Part shown: one piece after another, positions 1 through 4,610 of the stretch | Layout: the number at the start of each line of letters is the position of its first letter | Numbering within the stretch: the stretch's first letter is position 1 | DNA from: an uncultured Intrasporangium sp. | Lineage (GTDB): Bacteria > Actinomycetota > Actinomycetes > Actinomycetales > Dermatophilaceae | Direction: 5' to 3' | NCBI GenBank assembly: GCA_937873285.1 | Contig: CALMNV010000265.1 | Span: forward strand, 1-5,426 | DNA: 5,426 nucleotides | Translations under genes and position numbers: made by a program | The notes under the pieces: model-generated | The model's input: the letters and a program-made list of their open reading frames with translations, nothing else | What the model was told of the DNA's origin: nothing | Databases searched by the model: none

Positions 1-776
1 ACCACGGTGGCATGGACCACGGTGGCATGGACCACGGTGGCATGGACCACGGTGGCATGGACCACGGTGGCATGGACATGGCACCGGACGGCATACCGCT
101 CGCGCAGGGCGGGGAGGACCGCGACGGGTTGGAGATGGACGAGCTGCACCTGCAGGCCGGGCCCGTGCTCGCGAACTGGCCCGCCGGTCTCGCCGTGACG
201 TGGACGCTGCAGGGGGACGTCATCGTGGCTGCGAAGGGTCGGTGGGAGCCGTCGACGGCCACGCATGCCGGACCTCCGACCTACGGCGTCGGCCTCACGC
301 CGCAGGCGGCATGGCGGTGTGACAACCTCGCGGCGCTCCTTCGGCTGGCCGGCTGGTGGGACGGCGCGGCTCATGCGACCCGCCTGCGTGACCTCATCCT
401 CGACGCCGGCGCGGTCGACCACGCCGCACAGGCAGAGCTGGTGCAGCTCGCGCAACGGGTCTTCCGGTCGCGCGTGCTGCGCTGGTCCCTGCGAGGGCTG
501 GGCCCGCTGGAGGCCGACGACCTCGGAAGGCGCGGGCTTCCGGCCGCCTGGGCCGGTGACAGCGGCGCACGCCTCTCGGTCATGCTGCACACCATCGAGT
601 CCTCTGCCGGCGGCTCCGAGCCGAAGCCGGCCGACGCGGAGCCACCCTTGCCGGACGGTCAGGCCATCGCGGACCTGACCACCGGGCTGGACGTCGCGGC
701 GGCCCGCCTCGTCGTCGCCAGTCTCAACCTGCCGCCGGTCGGAGTGCACCGGCACCATGAGCTGGCGGGGGCCTGA
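1..776 (+). CDS. Uncharacterised soluble protein with N-terminal DHGGM repeats, 5' partial; accessory protein of a complex I-like operon
   Basis: The reading frame is open at the left edge and ends at TGA 774-776. The first in-window ATG (12) lies inside the repeat, so the true start is probably upstream. Numbering from that Met, 254 residues are visible. Residues 1-22 are MDHGG repeats, rich in His and Met and possibly metal-binding. A globular part follows (about 25-195), then a Ser/Pro/Glu/Lys-rich linker (197-216) and a short C-terminal block (217-250) ending in a His cluster (HRHH). There is no membrane helix, no Fe-S cysteine pattern (one Cys, C103) and no signal peptide in view. The stretch 44-73 (LHLQAGP, WPAGL, LQGDVI) loosely resembles the NuoD/49-kDa N-terminal pattern GPQHPaxHGxLRLxLELDGE, and 219-247 loosely resembles the NuoD C-terminus. 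The catalytic and quinone-binding His/Tyr are not seen. The gene abuts nuoH, so it likely serves the same complex. Function unknown; a degenerate NuoD-like subunit is only a hypothesis. Confidence 0.75.
   Translation, partial: HGGMDHGGMDHGGMDHGGMDHGGMDMAPDGIPLAQGGEDRDGLEMDELHLQAGPVLANWPAGLAVTWTLQGDVIVAAKGRWEPSTATHAGPPTYGVGLTPQAAWRCDNLAALLRLAGWWDGAAHATRLRDLILDAGAVDHAAQAELVQLAQRVFRSRVLRWSLRGLGPLEADDLGRRGLPAAWAGDSGARLSVMLHTIESSAGGSEPKPADAEPPLPDGQAIADLTTGLDVAAARLVVASLNLPPVGVHRHHELAGA
3..77 (+). repeat. Five perfect 15-bp tandem repeats (CACGGTGGCATGGAC) encoding HGGMD
   Basis: Copies lie at 3-17, 18-32, 33-47, 48-62 and 63-77 with no mismatch. Bases 1-2 (AC) fit the end of a preceding copy, so the array probably runs further left out of the window. 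The unit is a multiple of three, so gain or loss of copies keeps the frame. The encoded His-Gly-Gly-Met-Asp array resembles the Met/His-rich (MDH-type) segments of copper-handling proteins and the His-rich tails of nickel chaperones. Metal binding is inference. Perfect identity at the DNA level suggests recent expansion by slippage or unequal recombination. Confidence 0.95.
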
Positions 777-1722
777 CGTGCCGCCCCAGAGCCAGGGCCA
801 GCCGCTCGATGCGGTGCTCGCCGCCCTGACCGCACTCGGCGCGCTGCTGTTGCTCACCACTGGTGCCGCCGTCCTGTCCGGGGCCCTCGACGCGCGCGCC
901 GCGGGCAGCCGCGGGACCGGTCTGACCCGCCCGTTCGACGAGGCGGCGCGCCTGCTCAGGCAGCGGCGACGCCGCCTCGTCTCGGCCGATCGGCTGCTCT
1001 GGCGCGTCGGCACCATCGGGCTTCTCCTCGTGCCCGTGCTGATGGTGGCGGTGGTGCCGGTGGGATCGCGCGCGGCCCTGCCCCTTGACGTCGGGGTCCT
1101 CTGGTTCAACGCCATGGACGTGCTGGTCTGGGCCTGCGTCTGGCTTGCCGGGTGGGGCGCCAACTCCACCTACTCCCTCATCGGCGGCTACCGCTTCCTG
1201 GCCCAGGCGCTGGCCTACGCGCTGCCGCTGATGTTCTCCCTCATCGCGCCGGCGACAGGAGCCCGCAGCCTCGACCTGCCCACCATCGTCGCGGCCCAGC
1301 AGGGCGTGTGGTTCCTCGCCTGGATGCCGGTCGCGTTCGCCACGTACTGCGTCGCGGTGCTCGGCTTCTCCGTCTGGGGGCCTTTGTCGCCGGCGCTGGG
1401 TGCCGACCTGGTCGGCGGGGTCGTGGCCGAGGTGTCGGGGGTCGACCGCTTGCTCATGCTGGCGGCCCGCTACGGGCTGCTCGCCGCCGGCTCGCTCTTC
1501 GCCGTGCCGGTGTTCCTCGGCGGCTCCTCGGGACCGCTGCTGCCGGGCGAGGCGTGGATGCTGCTCAAGGCAGCGGCCGTGCTCGCAGTGCTCGTCTGGG
1601 CACGGCGCAAGATCCCCGTGGTGCGGCCAGACCTCTTCATGGAGGTGGGTTGGCTGGTGCTCCTGCCAGCCGCCCTCGTGCAGGTCCTCGTCGTCGCCGT
1701 CATCAGTGTCTGGAGGAGCTGA
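757..1722 (+). CDS. nuoH: NuoH-like membrane subunit of a complex I-like enzyme (divergent)
   Basis: This 321-residue protein has about eight membrane helices, near the usual NuoH size. In complex I, NuoH anchors the hydrophilic arm and forms the quinone chamber and the first part of the proton path. Family marks include a degenerate N-terminal loop (46-70, GTGLTRPFDEAARLLR for GP-x-GLLQPLAD-x-KLL), SADR at 76-79, LDVGVLWF (110-117), AGWGANSTYSLIG (131-143), RFLAQ (146-150), AEVSG (224-228), GPLLP (259-263), K271, and PDLFMEVGWLVLLP (291-304). Set against E. coli NuoH from memory, many acidic sites are gone: A155 for Glu of SYE, GPLSPALG for PFDxPEAE, R238 for Glu of GEY, and RQRRRR (69-74 region) for FKED. 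Start choice is uncertain: ATG 757 overlaps the previous gene by 20 nt with a distant GGAG (741-744). In-frame GTG 778, one base after the upstream stop and behind GGGGG (767-771), would give 314 residues. Quinone binding is doubtful. Confidence 0.92.
   Translation: MSWRGPDVPPQSQGQPLDAVLAALTALGALLLLTTGAAVLSGALDARAAGSRGTGLTRPFDEAARLLRQRRRRLVSADRLLWRVGTIGLLLVPVLMVAVVPVGSRAALPLDVGVLWFNAMDVLVWACVWLAGWGANSTYSLIGGYRFLAQALAYALPLMFSLIAPATGARSLDLPTIVAAQQGVWFLAWMPVAFATYCVAVLGFSVWGPLSPALGADLVGGVVAEVSGVDRLLMLAARYGLLAAGSLFAVPVFLGGSSGPLLPGEAWMLLKAAAVLAVLVWARRKIPVVRPDLFMEVGWLVLLPAALVQVLVVAVISVWRS
1712..1718 (+). promoter_or_regulatory. Strong Shine-Dalgarno for nuoJ (GGAGGAG)
   Basis: GGAGGAG sits inside the last codons of nuoH, 6 nt before the GTG at 1725. 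It is the best ribosome site in the window. It decides the nuoJ start, which would otherwise be ambiguous because the frame stays open far upstream inside nuoH. Confidence 0.85.
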
Positions 1723-1724
1723 CC

Positions 1725-2285
1725 GTGCTCGTCGCCATCGCCTTCCTTGCCCTCGGCGTCGTCGCCGCCCTGGCCGGGGCAGCAGTCTTCACGGTCAGCT
1801 CCATGGCCCGAGCCACCTACGCCTTGGCGCTCTCTTTCGTGGCGGTGGGACTCCAGGTCGTGATGCTGTCGCAGAACTTCGTCGGCGTCATGATCCTGCT
1901 CATGATGATGATGGAGATGGCCGTCATGGCCGTCTTCATGGTCATGTTCATGGGCATGAACCCGGCGCTGATGCCGATGAGCATGGTGCACGGCAAGCGC
2001 GCCTCGCTCGGCACGGCTGGGTCGGTCTGCGCCGCCATGGTCCTCGGCATCGTCCTCACCCCCTGGCCGGCCCGGCGGGGCGCCCCGCCGCCGGAGCTCA
2101 CGGCCGCCATCGGCCGCGAGCTGCTGGAGTCGAAGATGCTCGCCATGGCCACGATCAGCCCGGTCATGGTGGCCACGATCGTCGGCGGGGTCGCCCTGGC
2201 GCTGAGACGCACGCGCTACGACCGGTATGGCGACGATCTCGAGCGGCCTGCCGACGACCCCCAGCCGGGTGGAGTGGGCCGATGA
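1725..2285 (+). CDS. nuoJ: NuoJ-like membrane subunit with methionine-rich helix 3
   Basis: This is a 186-residue membrane protein with five predicted helices (about 2-21, 31-49, 53-78, 97-112, 138-160) and a hydrophilic C-terminal tail (161-186), which fits NuoJ (ND6-type). In complex I it joins NuoH to the antiporter subunits, and its helix 3 carries a pi-bulge that changes during turnover. The identity rests on topology, on its place between nuoH and nuoK, and on an ungapped match of FVGVMILLMMMMEM (52-65) to E. coli FAGALEIIVYAGAI. In that match the family's Tyr and the Gly of YAG both become Met, the Glu of ALE becomes Ile, and a new Glu appears (E64). Fifteen Met lie within residues 47-87, including four in a row (60-63). 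The GTG start follows GGAGGAG and leaves a 2-nt gap after nuoH. No nuoI lies between. The tail is charged (RYDRYGDDLERP). Family call likely; helix-3 mechanism probably altered. Confidence 0.88.
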   Translation: MLVAIAFLALGVVAALAGAAVFTVSSMARATYALALSFVAVGLQVVMLSQNFVGVMILLMMMMEMAVMAVFMVMFMGMNPALMPMSMVHGKRASLGTAGSVCAAMVLGIVLTPWPARRGAPPPELTAAIGRELLESKMLAMATISPVMVATIVGGVALALRRTRYDRYGDDLERPADDPQPGGVGR

Positions 2286-2584
2286 CCCTGCAGACCGCGC
2301 TCGTCATCGCGGCGGCACTCTTCAGCATCGGGCTCTACGGCGCGATCTCCCAGCAGGTCGTCGTCATGGTGATGATGGGCCTCGAGCTGATGGTCAACGG
2401 CGTGATGCTGGCTGTGGCCGCTCTGTGGTGGTTCCTCGCCCCCCACCCGTCGGGGCAGGTCCTGCTCCTCGTGGTGATCGCCGCCATGACCGTGGAGATG
2501 GGCATGGGGTTCGCCGTGGCAACGGTGCTGCACCGTGAACGGCGTGTCGACATGACTGACTCCGCGACGGATCTGTCGCGATGA
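2282..2584 (+). CDS. nuoK: NuoK-like membrane subunit (MrpC/ND4L type)
   Basis: A 100-residue, three-helix protein of the exact NuoK length. NuoK contributes the central proton channel next to the antiporter subunits. Both key membrane glutamates are present: E35 in MMGLELMVNG (helix 2) and E72 in MTVEMGMG (helix 3), equivalent to E36 and E72 of E. coli NuoK. The cytoplasmic loop after helix 1, normally RRN in complex I, reads SQQVVV (23-28), so the conserved arginines are lost. Met is abundant around both glutamates (M29, M31, M32, M37, M42, M69, M73, M75). The C-terminal tail HRERRVDMTDSATDLSR resembles ordinary NuoK tails in length. ATG overlaps the nuoJ stop (ATGA), with GGAG at 2271-2274 spaced 7 nt before it, so translation is coupled. 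MrpC of Na+/H+ antiporters is the nearest alternative, but the flanking nuoH and nuoJ argue for complex I type. Confidence 0.93.
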   Translation: MTLQTALVIAAALFSIGLYGAISQQVVVMVMMGLELMVNGVMLAVAALWWFLAPHPSGQVLLLVVIAAMTVEMGMGFAVATVLHRERRVDMTDSATDLSR

Positions 2585-4608
2585 CGTCGCTGGTGCTCGG
2601 GCTGCTCGTGCTGGTGCCGGCCGTCGTCGGCGGCCTCCTCGCCCTGACCGCCGCGCTCCCTCGCCGCGGGAACGGCCCGGCGGAAGGCGCGGGACATGGC
2701 CGCGGGCGACCGCTCTCCGAGCGAGCCGCCGGGGTCGTCGGGGTGGGCACCGCCCTGGTCACCCTGGTGCTGTCGGCCGTCGCTGCCTCCACCCGGCCCA
2801 GCGTGCAGATGCCCTTCCTCGACGGCCTGCCCCTGGGGCTGCGCGTCGACGGGCTCGCGAGCGTCATGGCGCCCACCGTGGCGACCGTGACCCTGCTCGT
2901 GCTCGTCTTCTCCCTCGGCGCCGCCGACGGCGAGCTCACCGGCGAGGTCGGTGCCAGCCGGGCCCGCTTCTCCGGACTCATGCTCATCTTCGCCGCGGCG
3001 GCGCTGGTCACCGCGACGGCGACCACCCTCACCACGCTGCTGCTCGCCTGGGAGCTCATGGGCGCGATGTCCTGGGCGCTCATCGGCTTCCGGTGGGACG
3101 TCGAACGGCACGTCCAGGGCGGGCTGACCGCTCTCGTCACCACCCGCACCGCGGACCTCGGGCTGTATGTCGCCGCCGGTGCGGCGCTCGCCGGGGGAGC
3201 GGGGCTGGGCCTCGACGCCCTGGCGGACGCGTCGCCCGGCTGGCGCCACGTCATCGCCGCCGGCGTGCTCGTCGCCGGCCTCGGCAAGGCCGCGCAGCTG
3301 CCCTTCTCGTTCTGGCTCTCTCGCGCCATGGAGGGCCCGAGCCCTGTCAGCGCGCTGCTGCACTCGGCCGCGATGGTGGCGCTGGGCGGGTTCCTCCTGC
3401 TGCGCGTGCAGCCGCTGCTCGCTGCGACCGGCTGGGCCGGCTCGGCGGCGGCCTGGGTCGGGGTCCTGACCGCGGCGGGGCTCGGCCTCGTCGCCTGCTT
3501 CCAACGAGACCTCAAGCAGCTGCTCGCCGCGTCGACCGGCGCCCAGCTCGGTTTCGTCGTGATGGCCGCGGGCCTTCCCTCGCTCGCGGGTGGGATGGCG
3601 CAGCTCGTCGCCCATGCCGCCACCAAGGCCCTGCTGTTCCTCGCCGCCGGAGTGTGGCTGGGCCTGCTAGGAACCCGCCAGCTCGACCAGCTGCACGGCG
3701 TGGCGCGCCGCTGGCCGGCCGTGGGGTGGGCCGCGACGGTCGGCGCGGTGTCGCTGGCCGGAGTGGCGCCGCTGTCCCTGTGGGCGACCAAGGACGCCAT
3801 CCTCGGCGCCTCCCTGTCCTCCGCGCAGCCGGCATCTCCCGCGCTGTATGCCGTGGGCCTCGTCGCCGCCGCGCTGTCGGCGGCATACTCGGCCAGGATC
3901 CTCGCGGCGATCTGGGGCCTCTCGTCCGCGCCGCGCGCTGACGCCGGCCCGACGACCGGGACCGGGACCGGGACCGGGACCGCGACCGCGGCCGGCGCCG
4001 CGCCAGGGACCGCGGCCGGCGCCGCGCCAGGGACCGGACGGCCGGGCCTCGATCGGACCGTGCCGCTCCTCGTGCTGGCGGTCGGGGCCGCGACGCTCGG
4101 GGTCCTGGCGCTTCCCCCGGCCGAGGAGCTGCTGGCGGAGACGCTCGGCACCGCCGCCGCGGCCGCCAACGTGGCCCTGCTGACGGTGTCCGCGCTCGCC
4201 GCTGCCGTCGTGCTGGTCGCGGTGCTGCGCCGGGGCATCCCCGACGCGGCACGCTCACGGCTCGGGGCCTCGGCCGCCTCGTGGCTGGGTCTGGAGCGGG
4301 CGGCATACCGGCTCGTCGTGGCCCCGGCCTTCTGGCTCGCCGGGCTGCTCGCCCGCTTCGACGACGGGGTGCTCGACCGGGCCCCCGACCTCGTGGCGGC
4401 CGGTGGCAGGCGCGCCGCCAGCGAGCTCTCGGCGCTCGACCGGAAGGTGGTCGACGCCGGCGTGGAGGGGCTCGCGGTCGCGGTGCGGCGGCTCGGGCAG
4501 CGGGCCCGCCGCCCCCAGACGGGGCAGCTCTACCAGTACTACCTGCAGGCGGTCGTCGTGGTGGCGCTCGCCGTCGTCCTGCTCGTGTCGTCCGTCGTCG
4601 TGAGGTGA
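2581..4608 (+). CDS. nuoL: NuoL-like antiporter subunit of complex I-like pump, with repeat-expanded linker
   Basis: A 675-residue polytopic protein, somewhat longer than E. coli NuoL (613). NuoL is the distal antiporter-like ion pump of the membrane arm. Key residues are all present: E158 in AWELMGAMSW (Glu144 of E. coli), D192 in TRTADLG, K236 in GKAAQLPFSFWLSRAMEGP (Lys229), H261 in SALLHSAAMV, K312 in QRDLKQLLAASTGAQLGF, H345 and K349 in HAATKALLFLAAG (Lys342), and K404-D405 in LWATKDAIL (Lys399-Asp400). The C-terminal part (about 560-640) is amphipathic and fits the lateral helix HL, followed by a last helix (652-674) after QTGQLYQYY. Between about residues 457 and 487 lies a Gly-Thr-Ala-Pro linker made by DNA repeats. 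Usual HTWLPDAM reads FSFWLSRAM. Start ATG 2581 overlaps the nuoK stop (ATGA); its own ribosome site is weak, so coupling is likely. Ion pumping by this subunit looks intact. Confidence 0.95.
   Translation: MTSLVLGLLVLVPAVVGGLLALTAALPRRGNGPAEGAGHGRGRPLSERAAGVVGVGTALVTLVLSAVAASTRPSVQMPFLDGLPLGLRVDGLASVMAPTVATVTLLVLVFSLGAADGELTGEVGASRARFSGLMLIFAAAALVTATATTLTTLLLAWELMGAMSWALIGFRWDVERHVQGGLTALVTTRTADLGLYVAAGAALAGGAGLGLDALADASPGWRHVIAAGVLVAGLGKAAQLPFSFWLSRAMEGPSPVSALLHSAAMVALGGFLLLRVQPLLAATGWAGSAAAWVGVLTAAGLGLVACFQRDLKQLLAASTGAQLGFVVMAAGLPSLAGGMAQLVAHAATKALLFLAAGVWLGLLGTRQLDQLHGVARRWPAVGWAATVGAVSLAGVAPLSLWATKDAILGASLSSAQPASPALYAVGLVAAALSAAYSARILAAIWGLSSAPRADAGPTTGTGTGTGTATAAGAAPGTAAGAAPGTGRPGLDRTVPLLVLAVGAATLGVLALPPAEELLAETLGTAAAAANVALLTVSALAAAVVLVAVLRRGIPDAARSRLGASAASWLGLERAAYRLVVAPAFWLAGLLARFDDGVLDRAPDLVAAGGRRAASELSALDRKVVDAGVEGLAVAVRRLGQRARRPQTGQLYQYYLQAVVVVALAVVLLVSSVVVR
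3955..3990 (+). repeat. In-frame hexamer repeat ACCGGG inside nuoL
   Basis: Four perfect ACCGGG units (3955-3978) are followed by two ACCGCG variants (3979-3990). They encode alternating Thr-Gly then Thr-Ala in a loop between membrane helices. The 6-nt unit keeps frame when copy number changes, so this is a likely length-variable site between strains. Confidence 0.9.
3985..4032 (+). repeat. Perfect 24-bp direct repeat (two copies) inside nuoL
   Basis: Copies at 3985-4008 and 4009-4032 are identical and directly adjacent, each encoding TAAGAAPG. They follow the hexamer array and share its first unit. Together the two arrays form a low-complexity linker of about 26 residues. Confidence 0.92.
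4602..4608 (+). promoter_or_regulatory. Shine-Dalgarno GAGGTGA before nuoM
   Basis: GAGGTGA overlaps the last codons and stop of nuoL. Its GAGG core ends 5 nt before GTG 4611, which favours 4611 over the GTGA-overlapping GTG at 4605, which has no ribosome site of its own. The two candidates differ by only two residues. Confidence 0.6.
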
Positions 4609-4610
4609 GC

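Noticed and set aside
3..77. CRISPR array or phage attachment repeats
   Set aside because: The copies are directly adjacent with no spacers and lie in frame within a coding region.
7..198. Open frame encoding MAWTTV repeats in the other + frame
   Set aside because: It is the same 15-bp repeat read out of frame; it ends early and lacks the continuation to nuoH.
1152..1724. Upstream extension of the nuoJ frame inside nuoH
   Set aside because: The residues before GTG 1725 are Arg/Gly/Pro-rich shadow sequence of nuoH, and a strong ribosome site marks 1725 as the start.
1723..1724. Frameshift or pseudogene at the nuoH-nuoJ junction hiding a nuoI remnant
   Set aside because: Only 2 nt separate the genes, both proteins are full length, and no CxxCxxC ferredoxin motif was seen in any frame near the junction.
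1400..2281. Upstream extension of the nuoK frame across nuoH and nuoJ
   Set aside because: It encodes Arg/His/Gly-rich nonsense; the NuoK homology begins at ATG 2282, behind a GGAG site and with a normal 100-residue length.
2394..4238. Very long reverse-strand open frame (614 codons) opposite nuoL and nuoK, plus others at 2335-3615 and 3512-4759
   Set aside because: Their translations are low-complexity Ala/Arg/Pro/Ser or Arg/Gly/Glu/His-rich with no family motif. GC-rich sequence with strong third-position bias creates such antisense frames, and the + strand genes have clear conserved residues.
2581..4608. NuoL-like gene as MrpA of a Na+/H+ antiporter or a hydrogenase HyfB-type subunit
   Set aside because: The lateral-helix C-terminus and the order H-J-K-L-M fit complex I type better. 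MrpA would be longer, with MrpB-G neighbours, and no hydrogenase genes are visible.
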